Below are positions 53,529-59,759 of a stretch of 59,924 nucleotides of DNA, one piece after another; positions within the stretch are counted from its first letter, which is position 1, and each line of letters begins with the position of its first letter. The stretch spans positions 1 through 59,924 of the IMG/VR virus record IMGVR_UViG_3300020442_000563. The stretch is one strand, 5' to 3'. Origin of the DNA: a virus. The notes below the pieces were generated by a model. The model ran no database searches, was not told where the DNA came from, and worked only from the letters and a program-made list of their open reading frames with translations. Both the position numbers and the translations under genes were made by a program.

Positions 53529-55334
53529 CTACTCTTCTTTATAAGCGACGAATTTGCTCTTTGATATATCTACATCTAAATACATCTCACGCTTAACTTC
53601 TATATCCTTATTTGCAGGTTTTGCTCTTAATTCAATGCGATTGTCAGAGAAAGTTCCTTTCAATATGGTAAAGTTATCCATTTTAATCTCGCCCTTGGTG
53701 TAATCAACTGTACCTACCGAATCGTTAAGTAGAATTTTTTCACCAGTGACGGAATCTAGTCTATATAGTACCAATTTGCCATCCCTGTCTTCTAGGTAAG
53801 AAGTAAAAGATGGATATTCAAACACCACCATTCCTGTTGATGTGACTACAGGATTGTTACAATCAATTAGGAAAGGATTCTTATAGCAGATCTCATAATA
53901 TGCAGATGAATTAATCTGTGCTATGAAATCCTTTCTCATGGTTACATTGGTGTCATTAGAATTGATAGCACGGTCTGTATTATCAATCACACCAACAAAC
54001 TTACTGTATCTAAACTTACCATTGAACTTCTCTGTCTGAGAAGTCTTCAAATACTCTGTAACAGAGGTCGCAACTGATGATGCCATCTCTGTAGGTAATT
54101 GTGTGGTCTTAGTTCCACTGTAATAGATCTTACTATCTAGTTCAACAAACAGAATAGAAGGATCTACAAACTCAGGTCTAATAGAAGCAACTGTATACTT
54201 CTTAAGTTCTGATGTTAGTTCGTTCTTTGTAAATGCTGAGAGTGCTGCTGCCTCAGTGGGTTTTACCGATAAGAATACCTTACCATATGCAGGTGGTTCT
54301 TGATCCTCTCCACCAAATACAATGATATCACTCACTGCTGGATATAGGTTCCTAACAATTGCTTTATAGTCATTACCAGTTACTGCTCTGTTCTGAGAAC
54401 CATAATACTTGGGAGCATTGAACTTAATCTTGTCAATAGTCTCAATAGGTGCTCCACCACTGGCATTAGAGACAGTTGAGATACTGGTTACATTATATGG
54501 TACGGAAATGTTAGAACCATTCTCATCTTGCATCACACCATTGAAGGTAAATGTTCTCGCACCATTAGTTGCCTCACCATTAGTGACAACGTAACTCATC
54601 TCTACTACATTACCGTTCTCTAGTTTCTTACCTAGAACACCATCACCAAAGAATACCTCGTATCTTTCGTCTTCTCTTTCGTTCACAAAGAATACTTTAT
54701 CCTCTGCACCAATATCAAGAATATTGTTTGCTGCGGAATAATCATCAGCAACGCTAGTATTTGCAGACTGGAATACCTTTACCTTAATCGTATTAGTATC
54801 AGCACCCACGTTATCTATGAAGAACCTCTGATCTGATATCGTGGTGTCAATAACAGTGCTAGTTACAACCTCATTACCCTCAATGATACTGAGATTGGAG
54901 AATGTTGCTACGCTATTTGCTACCTCTACCTTTGTATCTTCCCTTACAATGTAGCGGAATAGTGATCCATCGTAGTTAGTTATGAAACCAGTTCCCGCTT
55001 TTAGTGTAACAGTTGCGGGTGGAGTTCCCGTAAAAGTGAGTACTAGATCAACTACTGCTCTAGGAGCAGTTACGGACTTGGGTGTATATCCCAGATTCTT
55101 CGCAAGTGATACTACATTATCACGCAACGTTGCGGAATCTAGATACATTTCGTTCACTACCATGTTGGTATTGAACGCTGTATAGTAAGTATTGTACGCT
55201 AATACATCAAGTAGATTACTAAGTGCGGAACCTTCAAAGTCATAATCAGTGAAGTCCGACTGTGCTCTCATATAATCTTTAAGAGCAGACTTGATATTAG
55301 CAAAGTCTAAATTGTTTAACTGGGTATATGGCAT
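53529..55334 (-). CDS. 6: Baseplate wedge subunit (gp6-like)
   Basis: The 601-aa product matches the gp6/J family. The start NLDFANIKSALKDYMRAQ is followed by FTDYDFEGSALSNLLDVLAYNTYYTAF-type sequence, which is characteristic of gp6-like baseplate wedges. The long middle is alpha/beta with a NRAVTGNDYKAIVRNLYP segment typical of this family. gp6 dimers form the inner baseplate ring that receives the other wedge proteins. It shares a base with gp25 and is followed by gp7 at 2 bases, so all three are coupled. Confidence 0.93.
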   Translation of the reverse strand: MPYTQLNNLDFANIKSALKDYMRAQSDFTDYDFEGSALSNLLDVLAYNTYYTAFNTNMVVNEMYLDSATLRDNVVSLAKNLGYTPKSVTAPRAVVDLVLTFTGTPPATVTLKAGTGFITNYDGSLFRYIVREDTKVEVANSVATFSNLSIIEGNEVVTSTVIDTTISDQRFFIDNVGADTNTIKVKVFQSANTSVADDYSAANNILDIGAEDKVFFVNEREDERYEVFFGDGVLGKKLENGNVVEMSYVVTNGEATNGARTFTFNGVMQDENGSNISVPYNVTSISTVSNASGGAPIETIDKIKFNAPKYYGSQNRAVTGNDYKAIVRNLYPAVSDIIVFGGEDQEPPAYGKVFLSVKPTEAAALSAFTKNELTSELKKYTVASIRPEFVDPSILFVELDSKIYYSGTKTTQLPTEMASSVATSVTEYLKTSQTEKFNGKFRYSKFVGVIDNTDRAINSNDTNVTMRKDFIAQINSSAYYEICYKNPFLIDCNNPVVTSTGMVVFEYPSFTSYLEDRDGKLVLYRLDSVTGEKILLNDSVGTVDYTKGEIKMDNFTILKGTFSDNRIELRAKPANKDIEVKREMYLDVDISKSKFVAYKEE

Positions 55335-55726
55335 TATCTCGTCCTAGCAAGGAAGAAGTCTACGACAACTGGTGGATTCTCTGAACCTCTAATCTCATAT
55401 TGCAATTCAACGCTGAACCCATTCTCATCAAAATTAGGTCGGCATTCTAGATTTAGAACTTCAATTCTTGGTTCGTATGATTTTAAACAATATGTAATAC
55501 TACTTTTAATCTGAGCAGCAGTACCATAGTCTAACTGTTCAAAGAGATAACTCCTTATATTAGATCCGTAATCGGGTTGGAATACACGTTCGCCCTTATT
55601 AGTCAATAGGAGATTCACAATTGCTTGCTTAATAGCAGAAGCATCCTTACTAACAACAAGGTCATTAGTTACAGGATGCTTCTTAAATGTGATATTGATA
55701 TCCTTAAAGGACAATTTGGTCGCCAT
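55334..55726 (-). CDS. 25: Baseplate wedge subunit, lysozyme-like fold (gp25-like)
   Basis: The 130-aa product is a clear gp25 homologue. Typical elements are LLLTNKGERVFQPDYGSNI, RSYLFEQLDYGTAAQIKS and the ending PPVVVDFFLARTR. gp25 forms the core bundle with gp6 and gp53 in the T4 wedge and is homologous to the contractile injection-system protein TssE. The conserved EPR pattern (YEPRIEVLN) is present. A CTAAATAT late octamer lies about 26 bases upstream. Confidence 0.95.
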   Translation of the reverse strand: MATKLSFKDINITFKKHPVTNDLVVSKDASAIKQAIVNLLLTNKGERVFQPDYGSNIRSYLFEQLDYGTAAQIKSSITYCLKSYEPRIEVLNLECRPNFDENGFSVELQYEIRGSENPPVVVDFFLARTR

Positions 55727-55751
55727 TTACCGACAATATACGAAGTCAGTT

Positions 55752-55759
55752 ATATTTAG
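55752..55759 (-). promoter_or_regulatory. CTAAATAT late-type octamer ahead of gp25
   Basis: The minus strand reads CTAAATAT about 26 bases before gp25, in a 39-base gap. It probably starts the gp25-gp6-gp7 transcript. Confidence 0.5.
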
Positions 55760-55765
55760 CGAGTT

Positions 55766-56053
55766 TCACGTTACGTTATAGAATGTATATTTCAAAAACA
55801 ACTCTTCCCCTTCTTTGATCTTTCTAAGCGTCTTAATAAACCATTTGTTATCCTCACACCACTTCATACAATTGGGGTCGTCAGAGTGGTTTATAAACCC
55901 TCCTAGGGGCGTTCTAATAATAGATCCGTCTATAATAATATGAGACATACCTAAAAAGAAGTCAGCAGGGATATCTTCACATGCAAAACACCCCTGCCCT
56001 GCTATGGGACTATCTTTAATATGCAACCGACTTGGAAGTGCCTGATAAGTCAT
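55766..56053 (-). CDS. Minimal SET-domain protein (95 aa)
   Basis: The chain has the SET-domain motifs in order: GQGCFACEDIPA (19-30), GGFINHSDDPNC (51-62, with the core N-H-S pseudoknot) and GEELFLKYTFY (82-92). SET proteins transfer methyl groups from S-adenosylmethionine to lysine. This one is near the minimum size and lacks pre- and post-SET zinc clusters. It ends just before the gp25 promoter and abuts a 60-aa gene, so it is part of a small operon. The target is unknown; a virion or host protein is possible. An inactive SET-like fold cannot be ruled out. Confidence 0.85.
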   Translation of the reverse strand: MTYQALPSRLHIKDSPIAGQGCFACEDIPADFFLGMSHIIIDGSIIRTPLGGFINHSDDPNCMKWCEDNKWFIKTLRKIKEGEELFLKYTFYNVT

Positions 56054-56236
56054 TCAGAGTCCCTCGGCGTTTTCGGCGCTCGGAGACCTCCCCCCATAAC
56101 GTCTCTCAAAATCAATCTTAGACCAAAACGCATTCTCATCATCATACCGAGTATTTAACTTCTCAAAAGCATCGGCAATTCTCTCCATGGATTCTGCAAT
56201 CCTATGGAGATCATAATTAGACCCAAACTTATTCAT
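56054..56236 (-). CDS. Small helical protein of unknown function (60 aa)
   Basis: Starting MNKFGSNYDLHRIAESMERI, the product has a helical N-terminus (RIAESMERIADAFEKLN) and an Arg-rich KIDFERRYGGRSP. The start overlaps the TGA of the basic 44-aa gene in ATGA form and the end touches the SET-domain gene. Function unknown. Confidence 0.65.
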   Translation of the reverse strand: MNKFGSNYDLHRIAESMERIADAFEKLNTRYDDENAFWSKIDFERRYGGRSPSAENAEGL

Positions 56237-56367
56237 TTACCTTGACCACGATACCGTTTGGATGCGCCATTCCTAGAACTAGCAGAACGCTTCGTATTCT
56301 GCGAGCATCCCTGACGGGTCTTCTTAGGCTTCGCTTTGATATAGTTGGTGTTATTATAAAGTGCCAT
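56233..56367 (-). CDS. Small, strongly basic protein (44 aa)
   Basis: ATG 56367 to TGA 56233 gives MALYNNTNYIKAKPKK, TRQGCSQNTKRSASSRNG and ASKRYRGQGK. It has about a dozen Lys/Arg and no acidic residues. It fills the gap between the PAAR-like gene and the 60-aa gene with an ATGA overlap at its end. Such short basic proteins often bind nucleic acid or package within virions. No family is named. It is too short for most gene callers. Confidence 0.7.
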   Translation of the reverse strand: MALYNNTNYIKAKPKKTRQGCSQNTKRSASSRNGASKRYRGQGK

Positions 56368-56370
56368 AAT

Positions 56371-56739
56371 CTATGGTGTTGGGTTTGCTATGTTAATTGT
56401 AGGGTATCTGAACGGTCCTGTCAAGAGTCTGGGTGTACCAAGTAACTTTGCTTCATCTCCCTGTACAGCGGGTAACTTTCCATTAATGAATACTGACGTA
56501 TTAACAAGTGGAACAACTACCCTAGTACCTGGTTGACAGGGTAAAGGCACCAAAGGATTCACCTTTACCCCAGTGACAGGTGCAACAACAGATGTACTAT
56601 CATAATACTCTACTGCTTGATTCTCAAAAAATACATTTACAGAAACATTCGGTGTGCCTGCTAACGGTGCTGCTGGATATAAGCAATTACCATCGGTATT
56701 TGCTGTATCCACACATTCACTTGCTGCTATGTTAGGCAT
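56371..56739 (-). CDS. PAAR-like spike-tip protein candidate (122 aa)
   Basis: The product has a Pro/Gly-rich beta pattern, with NPLVPLPCQPGTRVVVPLV and NTSVFINGKLPAVQGDEAK, the short "NG-x-P/A-x-x-GD" feature of PAAR-repeat tips. T4 carries a PAAR protein, gp5.4, which sharpens the spike made by gp5. Location next to gp25 and gp6 supports this. Metal-ligand histidines common in PAAR proteins are not obvious, so the call is tentative. It overlaps the coiled-coil gene upstream by 8 bases. Confidence 0.6.
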   Translation of the reverse strand: MPNIAASECVDTANTDGNCLYPAAPLAGTPNVSVNVFFENQAVEYYDSTSVVAPVTGVKVNPLVPLPCQPGTRVVVPLVNTSVFINGKLPAVQGDEAKLLGTPRLLTGPFRYPTINIANPTP

Positions 56740-56944
56740 CTCTCTCTTTCAAACTCTGTACATCATTATGTAGTTTGTCCAGTGTCTCTGCTATCGTCTC
56801 ATGCGTCTGGGATTGTGGTGGACGGTACATCAACTGTGGACGTTCTAGCTGTAATATCCTCTTCTCCAACTGTGTCAATCTCTCTGACAATTGTTGGAGT
56901 AACTCGTTGGACTTCTGCATTGTCCACTGGTTGTCTGCTGTCAT
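56732..56944 (-). CDS. Coiled-coil protein, paralogue 1 (70 aa)
   Basis: The central helix NELLQQLSERLTQLEKRIL has regular leucines and resembles AEVLEQLTERVLQLEEKI in the gene at 57056. A GGAG ribosome-binding site precedes the ATG at 56944. It overlaps the frame at 56799-57059 by 146 bases, so one of the two may be over-extended. The regular Leu pattern and clear ribosome site favour this one as real. It could be a trimeric linker on the spike or baseplate. Confidence 0.65.
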   Translation of the reverse strand: MTADNQWTMQKSNELLQQLSERLTQLEKRILQLERPQLMYRPPQSQTHETIAETLDKLHNDVQSLKERDA

Positions 56945-57059
56945 TATCTACTCCAGAAAATCGTTTGGCGGCAGCAAATTCAAATTCATCACAGAATGTG
57001 TCAAAGTTATCTAAGATCTTCTGATAATAATTTTCATCTACTGGAAGGTCGTCTCTCAT
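56799..57059 (-). CDS. Acidic protein with long overlap of the next gene (86 aa)
   Basis: The first half (MRDDLPVDENYYQKILDNFD and FCDEFEFAAAKRFSG) looks like a normal acidic helical protein and has an ATGA junction with the upstream gene. The second half lies in the 146-base overlap with the coiled-coil gene. It reads as a Thr/Val/Asp-rich tail (VPSTTIPDA) of no clear form. The gene is likely real because the first half fills a gap that would otherwise be empty. The tail is forced by the other frame. Function unknown. Confidence 0.55.
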   Translation of the reverse strand: MRDDLPVDENYYQKILDNFDTFCDEFEFAAAKRFSGVDNDSRQPVDNAEVQRVTPTIVREIDTVGEEDITARTSTVDVPSTTIPDA

Positions 57060-57256
57060 TGTTTTACCTCAGGGAAATCCTTGAGGGGGTCATTCACATC
57101 TGGGAAAGACAACTCAGTGATCTTCTCCTCTAGTTGAAGCACCCTCTCTGTTAACTGTTCTAGAACCTCGGCAAATTTATTAATTTGGTGCCCATGTGCC
57201 GCTACGGCATATCTTGGGTCACGCATCAAATCATCATGAGTCAGGTTTTCAGTCAT
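57056..57256 (-). CDS. Coiled-coil protein, paralogue 2 (66 aa)
   Basis: The start MTENLTHDDLMRDPRYAVAA leads to a coiled coil (INKFAEVLEQLTERVLQLEE). The leucine register matches the paralogue at 56732. The ending FPDVNDPLKDFPEVKQ is acidic and Pro-rich. It is the first gene after the boundary at 57257-57425 and stands about 25 bases from a sigma70-like -10 box. Function unknown. Confidence 0.7.
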   Translation of the reverse strand: MTENLTHDDLMRDPRYAVAAHGHQINKFAEVLEQLTERVLQLEEKITELSFPDVNDPLKDFPEVKQ

Positions 57257-57282
57257 TTTTTTACCAGGAAAATTTTTTTTAA

Positions 57283-57311
57283 ATTATAGCAAAATTTTTT
57301 TGATTTTGCAA
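57283..57311 (-). promoter_or_regulatory. sigma70-type promoter (TTGCAA, 17 bp, TATAAT)
   Basis: On the minus strand TTGCAA (57306-57311) and a perfect TATAAT (57283-57288) are separated by 17 bases. Transcription would begin about 20 bases before the gene at 57256. This would let the host polymerase read the baseplate operon without the phage late factors. Confidence 0.7.
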
Positions 57312-57315
57312 TTAT

Positions 57316-57323
57316 TATTTATC
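57316..57323 (-). promoter_or_regulatory. Late-type octamer GATAAATA beside the sigma70 promoter
   Basis: The minus strand reads GATAAATA, immediately upstream of the -35 box at 57306. Together the two would allow both host-type and late transcription of the same operon. The 57257-57425 stretch holds no gene. Confidence 0.45.
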
Positions 57324-57425
57324 GCTCGTTTGGATACTTTTGTAGGTTAGGGTAGTTTGCGTTTTTGGCATCGCTCGGCGCACCCCCAATCGGGGCGGGC
57401 GACCCCTTATACTGCCCGCTGTGTG

Positions 57426-58112
57426 TTATACTGTCAGCGAGCAGCATCCCTCAGGTGCAAACCCTGTGAGCACTCGGTAGTCCCATGCAAAGTCTAGTGC
57501 CTCCTGCTCTAGTGGTCTGCCCCTGCGTCCTTTCATGTTCGCTGCTTCGGGTAGACCGTGCTGGTTGAACTGGAAGATGATGGGTGCGTTGACGTGGGTC
57601 TGTCCCATCCAGTCGCATGTCCACACCTCGGTCGCCTTGCCTTTGTACCCAGCATACCACAAGTCCATTTCCCTGAGAAGCAATTCTCTAGGGGCACAGA
57701 ACCACTCGGTGCCACCACGCTGTCTCTGGAAGTATGGTTTGAATTCTTCGGGGATATTTCTGTCCATGCCCTTGATGGTGGAGTATCCCTCGCCTCTCCA
57801 TATCTGATGGGCGATCGCCTCGGTACGTCCCACGTTCTTGACTGGGTAGTTGCGTACCTGGTCATAGTCGCCGCTATTGCCTGTGCGTTGATCACCTAGG
57901 ATCTTAAAGGATGACTGCTCACCGTCAGACGCTAGACCGATCTTGAAGCATGTCCACTCGCCGCCGCTGAGTTCTTTGACGGCACAGTTCTCAGACTCGG
58001 CAACGTAGAGAGAACCCCATCCATGAGGTTGACTGCCGACCTGCTTTCCTTTTTTCTTGGTCATGCCCCCACGGATGTCGTGGGTCTTCGGGAAGTCCTT
58101 TGATAGCATCAT
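57426..58112 (-). CDS. T5orf172/GIY-YIG-like protein (228 aa)
   Basis: The motif order matches T5orf172-type GIY-YIG proteins: GSLYVAE (33-39), CFKIGLASD (55-63, with KIG for YIG), LGDQRTGN (72-79), GRTEAIAHQIW (95-105) and GGTEWFCAP (133-141). The family is found in phage genomes and in host proteins, with nuclease-like folds; activity is not shown. The C-terminal part (WTCDWMGQTHVNAPIIFQFN) is separate. The gene lies in the GC-rich block. The first Met is double (MMLS); the start may be at 58112 or 58109. Confidence 0.75.
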   Translation of the reverse strand: MMLSKDFPKTHDIRGGMTKKKGKQVGSQPHGWGSLYVAESENCAVKELSGGEWTCFKIGLASDGEQSSFKILGDQRTGNSGDYDQVRNYPVKNVGRTEAIAHQIWRGEGYSTIKGMDRNIPEEFKPYFQRQRGGTEWFCAPRELLLREMDLWYAGYKGKATEVWTCDWMGQTHVNAPIIFQFNQHGLPEAANMKGRRGRPLEQEALDFAWDYRVLTGFAPEGCCSLTV

Positions 58113-58114
58113 GA

Positions 58115-58339
58115 TCAGTGGCGGTCGCTGATGTTCCAGACACCCCAGTTGTCGTATCTGGGGAGAGGGCGGCGACCCTCACGAATTTCCTTTCGTTCCT
58201 GTGCTTCTCTGAGCATGTCTGCCTTGATGGATTCCATGGCAGCGAAGATGACAGGATCGGTGCAACCCTTGTTGATGATGAAACCGTCTCGGATCTCGTA
58301 ACGGTCTTGCATGTGCTTGGGGAGTGTTTGTTCGTTCAT
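58115..58339 (-). CDS. Small early protein of unknown function (74 aa)
   Basis: The protein reads MNEQTLPKHMQDRYEIRDGF and ends GRRPLPRYDNWGVWNISDRH. Three in-frame starts are possible: 58357 (MAYNKD), 58339 (MNEQTL) and 58312 (MQDRYE). A TATAAT at 58346-58351 lies within the 58357 version. If it is a promoter, the longest version is excluded and the mRNA would start near 58339 (leaderless) or use 58312. The helical core is Glu/Arg-rich (SIKADMLREAQERKEIREG). Function unknown. Confidence 0.6.
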   Translation of the reverse strand: MNEQTLPKHMQDRYEIRDGFIINKGCTDPVIFAAMESIKADMLREAQERKEIREGRRPLPRYDNWGVWNISDRH

Positions 58340-58345
58340 GTCCTT

Positions 58346-58351
58346 ATTATA
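58346..58351 (-). promoter_or_regulatory. Early-type -10 box in a shared leader (TATAATAAGGACAT)
   Basis: The minus strand reads TATAATAAGGACAT. Two other early genes have TATAATAAACACAT and TATAATAAAGACAT at their starts, so the whole 14-base string is a shared element. No clear -35 box is seen. Confidence 0.5.
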
Positions 58352-58370
58352 AGCCATGAGCAGCACCCGT

Positions 58371-58601
58371 CTACACGAGGTGGGACAGTTCTGCAACTGT
58401 CATACTGCGAGCGTGCTCTTCACCATAGACACGAACCCAGCGGATCGGTTCGCCGTTGCCGTTGATTCGCCAGATCATCATGTCCTGAGGTTGCTGCGCC
58501 ACTCGGTAGGCATGGTCAATGGAGATGCAGTAGTCTGCCCCGTGTGGGTCAAAGTTAAACCAGTCAGCGGGTTGGACTGCCCAAGTGGTGGAAGTGGTCA
58601 T
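58371..58601 (-). CDS. Small early protein of unknown function (76 aa)
   Basis: The product begins MTTSTTWAVQPADWFNFDPH and has DYCISIDHAYRVAQQ and MMIWRINGNGEPIRWVRV. It ends in TVAELSHLV, and it resembles short early phage proteins without known function. An AAAGGAG site lies 5 bases before the ATG, and the shared -10 element lies about 25 bases upstream. It is Trp-rich. Its neighbours are also small early genes. Confidence 0.75.
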   Translation of the reverse strand: MTTSTTWAVQPADWFNFDPHGADYCISIDHAYRVAQQPQDMMIWRINGNGEPIRWVRVYGEEHARSMTVAELSHLV

Positions 58602-58625
58602 GTGCTCCTTTGTTTGTATGTGTTT

Positions 58626-58631
58626 ATTATA
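58626..58631 (-). promoter_or_regulatory. Early-type -10 box in a shared leader (TATAATAAACACAT)
   Basis: The minus strand reads TATAATAAACACAT about 24 bases before the ATG at 58601, followed by an AAAGGAG ribosome site. No convincing -35 box lies 16-18 bases upstream, so it may need an activator or an extended -10. Confidence 0.55.
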
Positions 58632-58636
58632 AGGGG

Positions 58637-58753
58637 TCAGCGGCAGATCTGCTGCTGGGTGAGTGACAGTCCTGCAACTGCCCCCTGCTTGAGGTAGTCT
58701 CCTGCGAAGACTCCTACAGTCAAAGCGAGAGCGAGAGAAGCGAAGAGGCGCAT
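58637..58753 (-). CDS. Small secreted or membrane protein (38 aa)
   Basis: ATG 58753 follows the stop of the DUF3574-like gene by one base (TGACATG). The 38-residue chain, MRLFASLALALTVGVFAGD then YLKQGAVAGLSLTQQQICR, is a signal-peptide-like hydrophobic helix plus a short polar tail. It may lie in the membrane or be exported with its neighbour. A longer open frame to 58975 overlaps that neighbour and is not accepted. Function unknown. Confidence 0.6.
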   Translation of the reverse strand: MRLFASLALALTVGVFAGDYLKQGAVAGLSLTQQQICR

Positions 58754-58754
58754 G

Positions 58755-59060
58755 TCAGTTAAAAATGGCGTTGGTTTGGACTTGTGAGATGAGGACTGAC
58801 TCTTGTCTGAATTGCTTCTTATAGACCGCTGCAATGCAGTTGAGAGAGACCATATGGTCATCAACCTCAGAGTCAGGCACCTCAAGGTAGAAAATTTTGG
58901 TTTGTTCCAGTTCTCCCTTCCATAGACCCTCGCCGTCAATGAAAGTGCCGTAATCAAAGTGTGGCATGATCTCACGTCTGATGAAGTCGTTCATCATGCG
59001 ATCCGTGACGATACCATTGTCTGGTATGTTGCGTCCCATGATCAGTTCAAGGCGTTTCAG
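58755..59060 (-). CDS. DUF3574-like protein with probable CTG start (101 aa)
   Basis: The sequence LELIMGRNIPDNGIVTDRM, GLWKGELEQTKIFYLEV and AVYKKQFRQESVLISQV matches DUF3574, whose members have a (L)YFGRxIP start and an AYKQRFxQESVL end. The only ATG (59039) would remove the first strand and leaves 26 bases to AGGAGG. A CTG at 59060 sits 5 bases after AGGAGG and restores LKRLELIMGRN, so it is the better start. A TTGGCA-17 bp-TATAAT promoter precedes it. Function unknown. Confidence 0.75.
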   Translation of the reverse strand: MKRLELIMGRNIPDNGIVTDRMMNDFIRREIMPHFDYGTFIDGEGLWKGELEQTKIFYLEVPDSEVDDHMVSLNCIAAVYKKQFRQESVLISQVQTNAIFN

Positions 59061-59086
59061 GTTGTCCTCCTTTGGTTGATGTCTTT

Positions 59087-59115
59087 ATTATATACCCCAG
59101 CGGGTGTGGTGCCAA
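59087..59115 (-). promoter_or_regulatory. sigma70-type early promoter (TTGGCA, 17 bp, TATAAT)
   Basis: On the minus strand TTGGCA (59110-59115) and TATAAT (59087-59092) are separated by 17 bases and followed by AAAGACAT. The AGGAGG ribosome site follows about 18 bases after the -10. It shares the TATAATAA..ACAT element with the two downstream early genes. Confidence 0.7.
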
Positions 59116-59156
59116 CCGAGGTAGTGCCAGTTTGAAAATTGGTTGTGGGTCTTACA

Positions 59157-59219
59157 TGGTCAGAGGTCTCCACACATAAAAGGCATTTTCCTCTGGGGTC
59201 GCCTACCCTTGCCTGACCA
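59157..59219 (-). other. Competing inverted repeats in a gene-free gap
   Basis: TGGTCAG (outer) can pair with CTGACCA, and CAGAGG (inner) can pair with CCTCTG, but the two pairings share the CTG bases in CCTCTGACCA. They therefore exclude each other. The 170-base gap 59061-59230 has no other gene. It follows the DUF7249-like gene, so it may be a terminator, an attenuator-like switch or a small RNA. There is no long U-run. Confidence 0.35.
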
Positions 59220-59230
59220 ATGCCCCGATG

Positions 59231-59488
59231 CTAGAATTCCTCTAGCATCTCATCCATCTCAACGGCGTTGATCTTGGGGTCGTCCCACCTCACGCCGTCG
59301 CCTGTGGTCTCTGATCCGTAGCAGGTGAGGATCTCTAGCAGGTGATCCCAATCCATAGCACGGCGGGCGATGCTGTAGAGTCCTTCATCGTTGCCGATCC
59401 ATAGTGCTGCGTTCCATGTCTCGTAGTTTGTCCACCCGTTGTACTCTGTGTCAGGTGAGAGGAGATCTGCTTGATAAGATGCTGTCAT
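59231..59488 (-). CDS. DUF7249-like early phage protein (85 aa)
   Basis: NGWTNYETWNAALWIGNDEG is a known pattern of small early phage proteins ("GWTNYETW"), recorded as DUF7249 type. The C-terminal DDPKINAVEMDEMLEEF is acidic. The ATG at 59488 lacks a clear ribosome-binding site. A TTGCAA-16 bp-TATACT promoter lies about 26 bases upstream. Function unknown; the wide spread of this short family in phages suggests a host-takeover role. Confidence 0.8.
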   Translation of the reverse strand: MTASYQADLLSPDTEYNGWTNYETWNAALWIGNDEGLYSIARRAMDWDHLLEILTCYGSETTGDGVRWDDPKINAVEMDEMLEEF

Positions 59489-59513
59489 GTGTGGTTTTGT
59501 GTTGTATGATCAT

Positions 59514-59541
59514 AGTATAGGGCATCGGGCGACCGTTGCAA
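59514..59541 (-). promoter_or_regulatory. sigma70-type early promoter (TTGCAA, 16 bp, TATACT)
   Basis: On the minus strand TTGCAA (59536-59541) and TATACT (59514-59519) are separated by 16 bases. They stand ahead of the DUF7249-like gene. A TATGATCATA palindrome follows at the start region. Confidence 0.6.
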
Positions 59542-59573
59542 CCCGATGCGTGCCACTTTCTAAACTGTCACAC

Positions 59574-59756
59574 TCATGCAAACAAAGGACGCATGTAGTC
59601 TTTAAACTGTTCACGTTTAAAGTCTGCGAGGTGTCGCATCTCATCTTCATTTAACATGAGATCTAATCCCTCTCCTCGCATTTCATCATAACATGCTTGA
59701 GAGATACCCCTATCAGTGAGGGGGTACTCATGCAGCGAAATGTGTTTAAAGAACAT
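59574..59756 (-). CDS. Small early protein of unknown function (60 aa)
   Basis: The product reads MFFKHISLHEYPLTDRGISQ and ends FKREQFKDYMRPLFA. It is mostly helical, with an acidic middle (GEGLDLMLNEDEMRH). The gap to the gene upstream is only three bases, so the two are likely co-transcribed. There is no clear ribosome site. Function unknown. Confidence 0.65.
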   Translation of the reverse strand: MFFKHISLHEYPLTDRGISQACYDEMRGEGLDLMLNEDEMRHLADFKREQFKDYMRPLFA

Positions 59757-59759
59757 AAT

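Noticed and set aside
56732-57059. Programmed frameshift joining the acidic protein to the coiled-coil protein
   Set aside because: The frames overlap by 146 bases, but I saw no slippery heptamer with a following structure, and the coiled-coil gene has its own GGAG ribosome site.
57451-57899. Several 69-120 aa open frames on both strands in the T5orf172-like gene
   Set aside because: High GC content removes stop codons in other frames. Only the 57426-58112 frame carries a coherent motif series.
58637-58975. 112-aa version of the small 38-aa gene
   Set aside because: Its first 74 residues overlap the DUF3574-like gene in another phase and have no normal composition. The start at 58753 follows the upstream stop by one base and gives a clean signal-peptide-like chain.
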